From: Flavisolibacter sp.
GTDB lineage: Bacteria > Bacteroidota > Bacteroidia > Chitinophagales > Chitinophagaceae
NCBI GenBank assembly: GCA_025936195.1
Contig: JAICTW010000219.1
Location: 1-5,634, forward strand
Length of the DNA stretch: 5,634 nucleotides
Direction: 5' to 3'
The translations under genes and the position numbers were made by a program. A model generated the notes under the pieces. It did no database searches and was not told the DNA's origin. It saw only the letters and a list, made by a program, of their open reading frames with translations. Below, one piece after another: positions 1 to 5,427 of this stretch; position 1 is the stretch's first letter, and each line of letters opens with the position of its first letter.

Positions 1-15
1 ATTTTAGGAGCATAG

Positions 16-318
16 CTATAAAGCATTGATCTTTTGAACAAAATTGTGTAAATAATCCCTGGCGAGTTGATGAAGCATGGGATTGATCTCCGTTGTCTGA
101 TTTTCATTCTTATGGCGTTTCAAAACAGTGCCTGCAATGGATTTCAATTGCTGCTCAAATGAAGCGACATATTTTTTCTTTAGCTTTTGAAAATCAAATT
201 CATTGGTTTTCCTGTTAACAGCAGAAGCTTCCCTTTCAAAAGCATGGAAATGAGAAAAGAAGACCGGCCTCGCTTCATTGTGAAATTCCACCTGTATGTA
301 TTCTCCGCCATTGCTCAT
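16..318 (-). CDS. Hypothetical 100-residue protein downstream of RRM gene
   Basis: I do not recognise this protein. It has 100 residues, no signal peptide and no membrane segment. The first 30 residues look beta-like and aromatic-rich (EYIQVEFHNEARPVFFSHFHAF). The remainder is charged and probably helical, with a basic stretch (KLKKKY near residues 45-50, VLKRHK near 65-70) and a C-terminal amphipathic segment ending LHNFVQKINAL. The ATG lies 16 bases after the stop of the RRM gene (335-640) on the same strand, so the two are probably one transcript and may be functionally linked. There is no clear Shine-Dalgarno sequence, which is normal in Bacteroidota. The basic character would suit binding nucleic acid or a partner protein, but that is only inference. 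That it is a real gene is supported by its length, its tight spacing to a recognised gene and the absence of any better overlapping frame. Confidence 0.7.
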   Translation of the reverse strand: MSNGGEYIQVEFHNEARPVFFSHFHAFEREASAVNRKTNEFDFQKLKKKYVASFEQQLKSIAGTVLKRHKNENQTTEINPMLHQLARDYLHNFVQKINAL

Positions 319-334
319 AATTGCTTACAGAGGT

Positions 335-640
335 TTAATTCTTTTTGAACCTGTAGGCCTTTACAGTGCCGCTTCCAACTTTATAAGAACCCATTTGTGT
401 TTTCTTGGGAGGTGCTTCCGCTACCGTAATAGTAAGTGCATTCAAAACAGATTGGTCCAACTGTTCAATGGCAGTATGGGCCGCATTGTCATCCATTTCC
501 ACGTAGCCAAAGCCTCTTGATACACCTATAAATGCATCCTTTACCACTTCTGCCGATCTTACTTCGCCATAGGGAGCAAATAATTGTTTTAAACTTTCAT
601 TGTCAATAGCACTGTCCAAATTTGTAATGTAAATATTCAT
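335..640 (-). CDS. Single-RRM RNA-binding protein (Rbp-like)
   Basis: This is a 101-residue protein made of one RNA recognition motif plus a short basic tail. RNP2 is IYITNL at residues 3-8 and RNP1 is RGFGYVEM at 42-49, so the aromatic residues that stack on RNA bases are all present (Y4, F44, Y46). The RRM ends near residue 75. The tail is lysine-rich (PPKKTQ, ending YRFKKN) without the glycine-rich run of the sister gene at 4459-4773. I chose the ATG at 638-640 because MNIYITNL matches that sister exactly at its start; the open frame extends 23 codons further to 709 but that part has no RRM character. Small RRM proteins of this type occur in cyanobacteria and Bacteroidota and bind RNA; several are cold-induced or post-transcriptional regulators. 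It is the first gene of a probable pair with the 100-residue protein and is divergent from the sigma factor gene. Confidence 0.93.
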   Translation of the reverse strand: MNIYITNLDSAIDNESLKQLFAPYGEVRSAEVVKDAFIGVSRGFGYVEMDDNAAHTAIEQLDQSVLNALTITVAEAPPKKTQMGSYKVGSGTVKAYRFKKN

Positions 641-857
641 ACTGTTTATTGTTTGTCTACTTAGCCGGAAGCCATGATAAAGAAAAGCAATTCCGATACC
701 AGGCCTCACTGCAAACGTTCTAAAGGTAGGTCATTTAACAGGGACGGACATGAACTTTCAAACGGCAACAATGTTTTCATCACAACATGACCAATTGCAA
801 CAAAGAAATAAAACCGATTGGCTTGAAATAAGACTACCTTACAGGCAATATTTTTTA

Positions 858-1724
858 ATGCGTCAGCTTACCATTACACAAACCATTACCAACCGGGGTT
901 GTTTAAGTCTTGATAAATATTTGTTGGAAATTGGCAAGGTGGAAATGATTTCCATTGATCAGGAAATTCAATTGGCACAGGACATCCGGAGCGGCGATGA
1001 AAAAGCATTGAATACATTGACCAAAGCGAACCTGCGTTTTGTTGTTTCCGTTGCTAAGCAATACCAGTTTCGCGGATTATCACTTTCTGATTTAATTAAC
1101 GAAGGAAACCTGGGACTTATTAAAGCGGCCATGCGTTTTGATGAAACGAAAGGATTCAAATTTATTTCGTATGCCGTATGGTGGATACGGCAAAGCATTA
1201 TACAGGCTTTAAGCGAACAGGCAAGAATGGTAAGGCTGCCTTCCAACAGGGTTAATTTGGGCCATAAAGTTCAAAAGGCTTTTTCGCAACTGGAGCAATT
1301 GTATGAAAGAGAGCCATCTCCAGAGGAACTGGCTGCGGAATTACATATTTCAGAAGAAGAGATCCAGTCCGTCAATGATTATAACACAAATTATGTAAGC
1401 CTTGATATGCCCAGCCGCGTAACGGAGGAAAGCATGATTGATCAAATTGCAGATAATTCTTCCCGGCCTGCCGATCAAAAGGTGCACTATGACCAATCAC
1501 TGGCAAAAGAAGTAAGGCGCTGCCTCGATTCATTGGACAAAAGAGAGAAGGATATTGTTTGCTGCTTTTTTGGTATTGGCATGACTGCACCATTAACCCT
1601 TGGCGAAATTGCGGACAGATACAACATGTCGGGAGAACGTGTGCGCCAAATCAAAGACAAGGCCATTACTCACCTCAGAATGCCCAAAAGATCGCAATTG
1701 CTGAAAAAATATCTGGGTGCATAA
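858..1724 (+). CDS. RNA polymerase sigma factor, RpoD/SigA family, divergent paralog
   Basis: This is a sigma-70 family factor of 288 residues, close to the usual size of Bacteroidota primary sigma factors, which lack the long region 1.1. Region 1.2 covers about residues 15-50 (SLDKYLLEIGKVEM). Region 2 covers 53-125, with the core-binding and -10 recognition sequence LSDLINEGNLGLIKAA and the FISYAVWWIRQSI block. Region 3 runs from about 132 to 205 (EREPSPEELAAEL), and the region 4 helix-turn-helix covers 247-274 (LTLGEIADRY...ERVRQIKDKAI). The ATG at 858 was chosen because MRQLTIT is the family's usual N-terminus; in-frame ATGs at 750 and 771 would add 36 or 29 residues without family resemblance. 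Several usually invariant positions differ: the region 4 recognition helix reads MSGERVRQ where the family has LTRERVRQ, and regions 3 and 4 carry many other changes plus a basic tail (MPKRSQLLKKYLGA). It is therefore more likely an accessory group 2 factor than the housekeeping one. Confidence 0.93.
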   Translation: MRQLTITQTITNRGCLSLDKYLLEIGKVEMISIDQEIQLAQDIRSGDEKALNTLTKANLRFVVSVAKQYQFRGLSLSDLINEGNLGLIKAAMRFDETKGFKFISYAVWWIRQSIIQALSEQARMVRLPSNRVNLGHKVQKAFSQLEQLYEREPSPEELAAELHISEEEIQSVNDYNTNYVSLDMPSRVTEESMIDQIADNSSRPADQKVHYDQSLAKEVRRCLDSLDKREKDIVCCFFGIGMTAPLTLGEIADRYNMSGERVRQIKDKAITHLRMPKRSQLLKKYLGA

Positions 1725-1753
1725 TTTTTGCTTCAGGCCTGATTAAAACACCT

Positions 1754-1942
1754 CTAACAAAAAGGCTCGCCTACATTCAAATGACCGCCATATTCCGCAC
1801 AGGCTGTAATGATCTCCCCATCTTCCAGCAGTGCTATCAACGATTGTTCCCTGGTATTGACCCCGGCATTTGAAATCTGGTGTTTAATAATAAGCTGCGC
1901 CATTTTAGTACTGTCGGCAAAAATGATTACAGCTTTTTCCAT
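1754..1942 (-). CDS. Hypothetical 62-residue protein
   Basis: I do not recognise this small protein. From the ATG at 1940-1942 it has 62 residues, with a hydrophobic beta strand at the start (KAVIIFA, residues 3-9), a helix-like segment (STKMAQLIIKHQI), then EQSLIALLEDGEIITACAEYGGHL. The pattern suggests a compact alpha/beta fold in the cytoplasm. The frame is open upstream to an ATG at 1984, but MEKAVIIFAD looks like a more natural start. The gene converges on the sigma factor gene with 29 bases between stops. On the minus strand a TTG (1982-1984) lies 18 bases from TTTATTTG (1956-1963), a 5/6 match to the Bacteroidota -7 element TAnnTTTG. That would give a very short leader for the 1942 start. 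A second such pair, TTG (2103-2105) and TTTGTTTG (2078-2085), lies 17 bases apart near the desaturase stop. Neither is strong. Confidence 0.6.
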   Translation of the reverse strand: MEKAVIIFADSTKMAQLIIKHQISNAGVNTREQSLIALLEDGEIITACAEYGGHLNVGEPFC

Positions 1943-2010
1943 AATTGGAAAGTAGCAAATAAAACTTCGGTTTCTTACATTCAATGAAATGTTTTCACCG
2001 GCTGTTTAAC

Positions 2011-2104
2011 TGAACGGTTCGACTAACCAAATCAAGGTGTGGATTATAGGCTCCTTGTGATTATGAACAAACAATAGCAAACAAACATTTTATCGAACAG
2101 TTCA
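2011..2104. repeat. Pair of inverted 12-base palindromic elements in the 1943-2108 intergenic region
   Basis: TGAACGGTTCGA at 2011-2022 and its near reverse complement TCGAACAGTTCA at 2093-2104 differ at one base. Each contains the 9-base palindrome GAACnGTTC. They lie between the desaturase stop and the 62-residue gene, 70 bases apart. They could be paired operator half-sites, the arms of a long hairpin after the desaturase, or chance. The arms lack a following T-run, so this is not a standard terminator. Confidence 0.4.
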
Positions 2105-2108
2105 AACG

Positions 2109-3215
2109 CTATTTTGCCGGTTTTGGCGCTATGTTAGCCAGGTGTTGTTTATTATACGCTTCTCCTGCAAGCGGTATCATATCTCTGGAATGTCCTTTCA
2201 CGATGTATTTTCTCAAAAACTCTCTCTTCGAATCCTTGAAAGAAGACACCATCTTTAATTTGTGAAGTACATAAATGTATATCCAGGCAAGGTCCAATTG
2301 CGCAGGAAGAAAACCAGCACGGGCACTGCCGGGATACAAATGATGATTATTATGCCATTCGCCGGCCAGTAGTCCGGGTCTAGCCTGGTTTATGGAAAGA
2401 TTGCTGCGGTCAAAATCAATTCCGTCCCTGTGCTTTGCTTCACCACCACCATGACCTGTATAGTTAAAAGCACGAACCAAAACAAACCAAAGCATGGCTG
2501 CCGTAAACAAGGCACAGGCCAGTGGGTGTCCGCCAATTAAAAAGAAAACCAAATACCAAAAGCTCCAGTTGAGTGCCCACATACCTACCGTGTACACAGG
2601 ACAGGCTATTGAGCCCCATCTTTGATACTGCTTATAAGAATTCAGCCGCACACCGGTGTGTTTCATAAAATGAATTACCTTTTTATGATCAGCTTCGGAT
2701 AAATCGGGCGACACACGCTGATGATTAAATTCCGCTAACATGCAATAAAGAAATCCCGCCTCTGGATTGTATGGATCTCCCGGTTCGTCCGACTTCGAGT
2801 GATGCACATGATGTGATACCACATAAATTTCTTCCGGCAAGGTTTTAATCACAAGGTTTTGTGTGATGATGCGCCACAAAGGATGACTGAACGTATAGGA
2901 TTTGTGTGTGCAATAACGGTGAAACCAAATAGTGCCATGTGTTCCCATAATGACCATACTGTACATTACAATGGCAATTACCAAATACCAGGAAAAGTAT
3001 TTAAAAAGAAAAAGAAAAAAGAAACTCATCATGCTTCCGATCATCAAAATACTGATCAATGAGATCCAGTTCTTTTTTGTTTTAAAAATATTAATGCGTG
3101 AAAAAGTTTCAGACCATAATTGCTTTGAAGAAGGAACGATCAATGCTCCGGCTTCATTCTTCCAGCCATAAGAAGGCGTCTGGAGAAGATTATCTATAAA
3201 TGTGTTTTTTGCCAT
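2109..3215 (-). CDS. Membrane di-iron fatty acid desaturase (acyl-CoA desaturase / delta-9 type)
   Basis: This 368-residue integral membrane protein introduces a cis double bond into a fatty acyl chain, using a di-iron centre, oxygen and an external electron donor. All ligand motifs of the stearoyl-CoA desaturase class are present: HRYCTH at 99-104, HHVHH at 135-139, NYTGH at 251-255 (matching the N-x3-H element of animal SCD1) and HNNHH at 288-292. This gives nine histidines plus the asparagine. Hydrophobic segments lie near 52-72, 75-93, 205-228 and 230-248, the expected two pairs around the catalytic core. There is no fused cytochrome b5 or rubredoxin domain, so electrons must come from a separate protein. 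Whether the substrate is acyl-CoA or a membrane lipid, and which position is desaturated, cannot be read from the sequence. The ATG at 3213-3215 follows an A/T-rich leader without Shine-Dalgarno. Its gene neighbours (cold-shock and RRM proteins) fit a membrane-fluidity role in the cold; this is inference. Confidence 0.93.
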   Translation of the reverse strand: MAKNTFIDNLLQTPSYGWKNEAGALIVPSSKQLWSETFSRINIFKTKKNWISLISILMIGSMMSFFFLFLFKYFSWYLVIAIVMYSMVIMGTHGTIWFHRYCTHKSYTFSHPLWRIITQNLVIKTLPEEIYVVSHHVHHSKSDEPGDPYNPEAGFLYCMLAEFNHQRVSPDLSEADHKKVIHFMKHTGVRLNSYKQYQRWGSIACPVYTVGMWALNWSFWYLVFFLIGGHPLACALFTAAMLWFVLVRAFNYTGHGGGEAKHRDGIDFDRSNLSINQARPGLLAGEWHNNHHLYPGSARAGFLPAQLDLAWIYIYVLHKLKMVSSFKDSKREFLRKYIVKGHSRDMIPLAGEAYNKQHLANIAPKPAK

Positions 3216-3319
3216 AAGATTTTGGATAAATAATATTGACTAAATAAAATTAACTGAATGAACAGCGCAGGCTGCTAAAACTTTTCAGGTATTTGTTATG
3301 TATAGTTATGGGAAAATTT

Positions 3320-3616
3320 TTAATGAATGGAGAGGATTCTTTTCAGCCCGGAAATAAAGTGGCGAATATTAGTTTCTCTTTGGCTGCTTTTTGCGGTTGG
3401 AACTTTGGTTTTTCTATACTCATTTTGTTCAAGCTGCCTTAACCGGGCTAATAGCTCATTGGCATCATCATCTCCGTAATCTTTTGCAATGGTCAATACT
3501 TCATAAAATAACAATTCGATTTTTAGAAAATTCATTTCCTTATTACCGATCAGCGTCAGGCTCTTCCGGATTTCGCCGAAACGTTTACGATGCAATAAAG
3601 AAATTGTTGTTGTCAT
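3320..3616 (-). CDS. Hypothetical 98-residue protein, translationally coupled to RRM gene
   Basis: I do not recognise this 98-residue protein. It has no signal peptide or clear membrane segment. The first third is basic (LLHRKRFGEIRKSL), the middle is a probable helical region (FLKIELLFYEVLTIAKDYGDDDANELLARLRQLEQ, here residues about 30-64, with an acidic GDDDA turn at 48-52), then a basic linker and a C-terminal amphipathic helix (RHFISGLKRIL). I chose the ATG at 3614-3616 because it begins one base after the stop of the upstream RRM gene (TAA A ATG), implying translational coupling; the ATG at 3649 would overlap that gene by 32 bases. It is the last gene of the CSD-RRM run. A segment around GDDDANELL resembles residues 24-31 of the small plus-strand ORF at 4832-5023, at both protein and DNA level. 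The link to the RRM gene suggests a shared role, but its function is unknown. Confidence 0.75.
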   Translation of the reverse strand: MTTTISLLHRKRFGEIRKSLTLIGNKEMNFLKIELLFYEVLTIAKDYGDDDANELLARLRQLEQNEYRKTKVPTAKSSQRETNIRHFISGLKRILSIH

Positions 3617-3617
3617 T

Positions 3618-3893
3618 TTAAAGTAATCCCCTGTTTTTAGCATCTTCATTAAATACAGGCGCCAGAGTTATATTAATGGATTTACCGGCCATTATGCTTC
3701 CATTTAATGCTAAAGAAGCTTGCTTTGCTTCTTTTTCCACCGGCATGTTAATGACTGCCTTTCCCCTGGAGCGGTTATTCAAACGGTCTCTTACAATCTC
3801 AATTGAAGAAATTTCCCCAAATGGAGTGAACAGCCGGCGCAAGTCTGTTTCGGTAACGTTTAAATGTAAATTGGTAATTTCAAGGACTGTCAT
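3618..3893 (-). CDS. RRM-fold protein with degenerate RNP motifs
   Basis: This 91-residue protein has the overall RRM pattern (beta-alpha-beta-beta-alpha-beta): strand LEITNLHL, helix ETDLRRLFTPFGEISS, strand IEIVRDR, strand SRGKAVINM, helix EKEAKQASLALNG, strand KSINITLAP. The RNP motifs are altered. RNP2 is LEITNL at residues 4-9, with glutamate at the position normally Tyr or Phe. RNP1 is RGKAVINM at 43-50, with lysine and valine where the two central aromatics should be. The fold-defining hydrophobic positions remain intact, so the fold is probably kept while canonical RNA base stacking is lost. The protein may bind RNA differently, or bind protein. It lies 29 bases after the CSD gene and its stop is one base before the next ATG, so it is very likely part of one operon. 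The frame is clean and there is no sign of a pseudogene. Confidence 0.87.
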   Translation of the reverse strand: MTVLEITNLHLNVTETDLRRLFTPFGEISSIEIVRDRLNNRSRGKAVINMPVEKEAKQASLALNGSIMAGKSINITLAPVFNEDAKNRGLL

Positions 3894-3922
3894 GTCAGAC
3901 GGTTAATAAATGGGCGGTCTCA

Positions 3923-4369
3923 TTAAATTTTCTTTACTCCCACAGCGTTCCATCCCTTCGGACCTCTTTCCACATCAAAGTTTACCTTATCGCCTTCACC
4001 AACAGGTTCTGTCAATTGGTTCACATGAAAGAAAACCCTTTCTCCATCTCTTTGAATTATAAAACCAAATCCTTTTGATTCATTGAAATAATCAACTCTT
4101 CCTTCTCTTACCGATTCCCCGGGTTCTTCAACATATTTAGGTACTCCAATTTCAATCTCTTCTGCATTGAAGACCTTCTTTTTTTTGGGGTCGGGAGGAG
4201 TTGACGTGATATTCCCGTTTTCATCAATGTAAGCCAGCATGTCGTTAAGAGACTTTCCTTTTATCGCATTGGCCTTGCGTTCTTCCATTTTTTCCTTTTT
4301 CTCTTTTTTTTCTTTTTGACGCTGCTTTTCTTTTTCTCTTTTGTTGAATGTTTCCTTTGATCTCGCCAT
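3923..4369 (-). CDS. Cold-shock-domain protein with lysine-rich N-terminal extension
   Basis: This 148-residue protein ends in a cold shock domain (about residues 87-148) with RNP1-like KGFGFI at 99-104 and RNP2-like VFFHV at 112-116, the nucleic-acid-binding surface of CspA-type proteins. The first 36 residues are extremely basic and helical (KREKEKQRQKEKKEKKEK), followed by GKSLNDMLAYIDENGNI and a proline-rich linker (STPPDPKKKK). This long form, as opposed to a 70-residue CspA, is one I associate with Bacteroidota. The basic head probably adds nonspecific RNA or ribosome binding; that is inference. I chose the ATG at 4367-4369 (MARSKETF); a start at 4387 would add only MKNRKA. The gene starts 55 bases after the terminator of the RRM gene. 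On its leader, TCGCTTTG (4399-4406 in minus) matches TAnnTTTG at 5 of 6 positions, but no TTG is correctly spaced. CSD proteins act as RNA chaperones and can promote transcription antitermination. Confidence 0.92.
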   Translation of the reverse strand: MARSKETFNKREKEKQRQKEKKEKKEKMEERKANAIKGKSLNDMLAYIDENGNITSTPPDPKKKKVFNAEEIEIGVPKYVEEPGESVREGRVDYFNESKGFGFIIQRDGERVFFHVNQLTEPVGEGDKVNFDVERGPKGWNAVGVKKI

Positions 4370-4424
4370 AGCTTTTCTGTTTTTCAACCACCGCTGTACA
4401 AAGCGATGATATCATTAAAAAATG

Positions 4425-4449
4425 AAAACCTCTGTTGAACAGAGGTTTT
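4425..4449 (-). terminator. Rho-independent terminator of the RRM gene 4459-4773
   Basis: A perfect 10-base-pair stem (AAAACCTCTG / CAGAGGTTTT) closes a 5-base loop. On the minus strand the hairpin starts 10 bases after the RRM stop codon and is followed by CATTTTTT. The hairpin is symmetric, but a T-run of six follows only on the minus side, so it works mainly for that gene. It separates the RRM gene from the CSD-RRM-98aa run. Confidence 0.85.
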
Positions 4450-4458
4450 ATTATATAA

Positions 4459-4773
4459 TTACCACCTGCTCTTCTTAAATCCTCCGCCATTGTTATTGCG
4501 GAAGGGATTGTTACTGCGGGCAGGCCGGTCTTCCTTTGGTCTTGCTTCCATTACTTTGATATTGCGGCCATCCACTGTGCCGTTGTCCAACTCAGCGATC
4601 GCCTTTTTTGCAGCCTCGTCATCCGACATTTCCACAAAGCCAAAGCCTCTTGACTTGCCGGTGAATTTGTCAGTAACAATTTTGGCGGACGATACTTCTC
4701 CGTAAGGAGTAAAAAACCCTCTTAAGTCTTCGTCCTGTATGTTGAAGCTTAAGTTTGAAACGTAAATGTTCAT
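4459..4773 (-). CDS. Single-RRM RNA-binding protein with Gly/Arg tail (Rbp-like)
   Basis: This 104-residue protein contains a canonical RRM with intact motifs: RNP2 IYVSNL at residues 3-8 and RNP1 RGFGFVEM at 42-49, including all stacking aromatics. The loop GKSRGFGFVEM and the helix SDDEAAKKAIAELDNG are textbook. After the RRM (ending near residue 78) comes a flexible tail rich in Arg, Asn and Gly (RSNNPFRNNNGGGF) ending KKSRW, similar to tails of cyanobacterial cold-induced Rbp proteins. It probably binds single-stranded RNA and acts in mRNA regulation or as a chaperone; targets cannot be deduced. The ATG at 4771-4773 is preceded by AGGT and an A/T-rich leader. The gene has its own terminator immediately downstream, so it is transcribed alone or shares only read-through with the CSD gene. 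The sister at 335-640 shares MNIY.(T/S)NL, PYGEV.SA and SRGFG(Y/F)VEM. Confidence 0.95.
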   Translation of the reverse strand: MNIYVSNLSFNIQDEDLRGFFTPYGEVSSAKIVTDKFTGKSRGFGFVEMSDDEAAKKAIAELDNGTVDGRNIKVMEARPKEDRPARSNNPFRNNNGGGFKKSRW

Positions 4774-4831
4774 ACCTGATGATTAATGATGATAAATATC
4801 TGAGGAGGCAAAGAGTAAAAGACTAACTAAG

Positions 4832-5023
4832 ATGCTGAGCAGGATAATTACCGTTACTAGATGCAAGGCTCAAATTAACTTTATGAAGATAGGCTTTAAT
4901 GGTGATAATGATGCCAAGGAATTGATAAAGCTTTTGCAACTGCTTCAGGTGTCAACCACCGTAAGAAGAAAGAAAGCAGATGCACCGTACAATTTAGCTA
5001 GCCGTATGCTTCATAATGGCTGA
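4832..5023 (+). CDS. Doubtful small ORF (63 codons) or gene remnant
   Basis: This is a 63-codon frame with no recognisable family, running divergently from the RRM gene 58 bases away. Residues 24-31 (GDNDAKEL) and the following leucine-rich stretch (IKLLQLLQ) resemble GDDDANELLARLRQL of the 98-residue protein at 3320-3616. At DNA level 17 of 20 bases match (4901-4920 against the reverse complement of 3456-3475). The end is basic (VRRKKADAPYNLASRMLHNG). The first residues (MLSRIITVTRCKAQ) do not look conserved, and an internal ATG at 4883 (MKIGFNGD) may be the true start, giving 46 residues. No Shine-Dalgarno or clear promoter is visible. It may be a real small gene, a truncated relative of the 98-residue protein, or chance. 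Confidence 0.35.
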   Translation: MLSRIITVTRCKAQINFMKIGFNGDNDAKELIKLLQLLQVSTTVRRKKADAPYNLASRMLHNG

Positions 5024-5057
5024 ATAAAGTATCTTTACTATTATTGAGTCCAAAGCA

Positions 5058-5085
5058 TTGGTATAGAAATGCACTTGTAAATTTT
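5058..5085 (+). promoter_or_regulatory. Candidate Bacteroidota-type promoter for the 89-residue gene
   Basis: TTG at 5058-5060 and TAAATTTT at 5078-5085 are 17 bases apart. The second matches the -7 consensus TAnnTTTG at 5 of 6 defined positions, and the spacing is at the short end of the accepted range. Transcription would start near 5092, giving an untranslated leader of about 65 bases before the ATG at 5158. This rests on short motifs only. Confidence 0.33.
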
Positions 5086-5157
5086 CATACGCTGCTCTTC
5101 TCTCAATTCAATCAACCGGCATTACTTCAGCGGCATTGTCTTTAAAAAAATAAATTT

Positions 5158-5427
5158 ATGAATTCAGAACAGATACAAAATTTTTTAAGCAAAAACATTT
5201 CAGCTAAAAACCAGTATGTGAAAATTTCCTTTCAAAAAAGAGATGCGCTTTACGGTTTGTTCCTTACCAGTGAAAATGATTTTAATGATCTGCGTGCAAA
5301 GAATTTTTGGCGCATTGTAACGCAAAAAAATTTTGACGCCTATAGCAAATCCAGGGATATTAATCTCTCCCGTATTTTTAACGGATCAGAAATGACAAGG
5401 CTTTCTTTGTTGTCAGAAGAGTTTTGA
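5158..5427 (+). CDS. Hypothetical 89-residue protein, possibly Sm-like beta barrel
   Basis: No family is recognised with certainty. The protein has 89 residues and no signal peptide or membrane segment. A short N-terminal helix (NSEQIQNFLSKNI) is followed by strand-like segments: YVKISFQKRDALYGLFL (20-36), KNFWRIVTQKNFDAY (48-62) and LSRIFNGSEMTRLSLL (70-85). A helix followed by a strand pattern with hydrophobics alternating and a glycine at the end of strand two, plus a final strand reading RIFNGSEMTRLSL, is reminiscent of the Sm/Hfq layout (Sm2-like I-x-G-x-x-x-x-x-L). This is weak, structure-level inference only. The ATG follows an A-rich leader (TTTAAAAAAATAAATTT), a typical Bacteroidota initiation context. 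It has a candidate promoter at 5058-5085 and no co-directional neighbour in the window. I am fairly sure it is a real gene because of the leader, composition and clean frame. Confidence 0.75.
   Translation: MNSEQIQNFLSKNISAKNQYVKISFQKRDALYGLFLTSENDFNDLRAKNFWRIVTQKNFDAYSKSRDINLSRIFNGSEMTRLSLLSEEF

Noticed and set aside
641..709. N-terminal extension of the RRM protein to the ATG at 709
   Set aside because: Its sister RRM gene starts exactly at MNIY, and the extra 23 residues do not look like part of an RRM.
750..857. N-terminal extension of the sigma factor from the ATG at 750 or 771
   Set aside because: The 36 extra residues have no sigma-like character and family N-termini begin at MRQL. 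AGGGA before 750 could pass as a ribosome site, but such sites carry little weight in Bacteroidota.
1733..1742. Palindrome TCAGGCCTGA between the convergent sigma and 62-residue genes, considered as a terminator
   Set aside because: It allows only a 3-base stem with a 4-base loop, too weak for a terminator despite flanking T and A runs.
3001..3030. A-rich tract suggesting a regulatory or low-complexity element
   Set aside because: It is simply the complement of codons for the Phe/Leu-rich membrane segment of the desaturase (residues 65-74).
4245..4490. Minus-strand frame crossing the CSD head, terminator and RRM tail
   Set aside because: It overlaps two confident genes and a terminator hairpin, and its content is a frame-shifted shadow of the lysine-rich CSD region.
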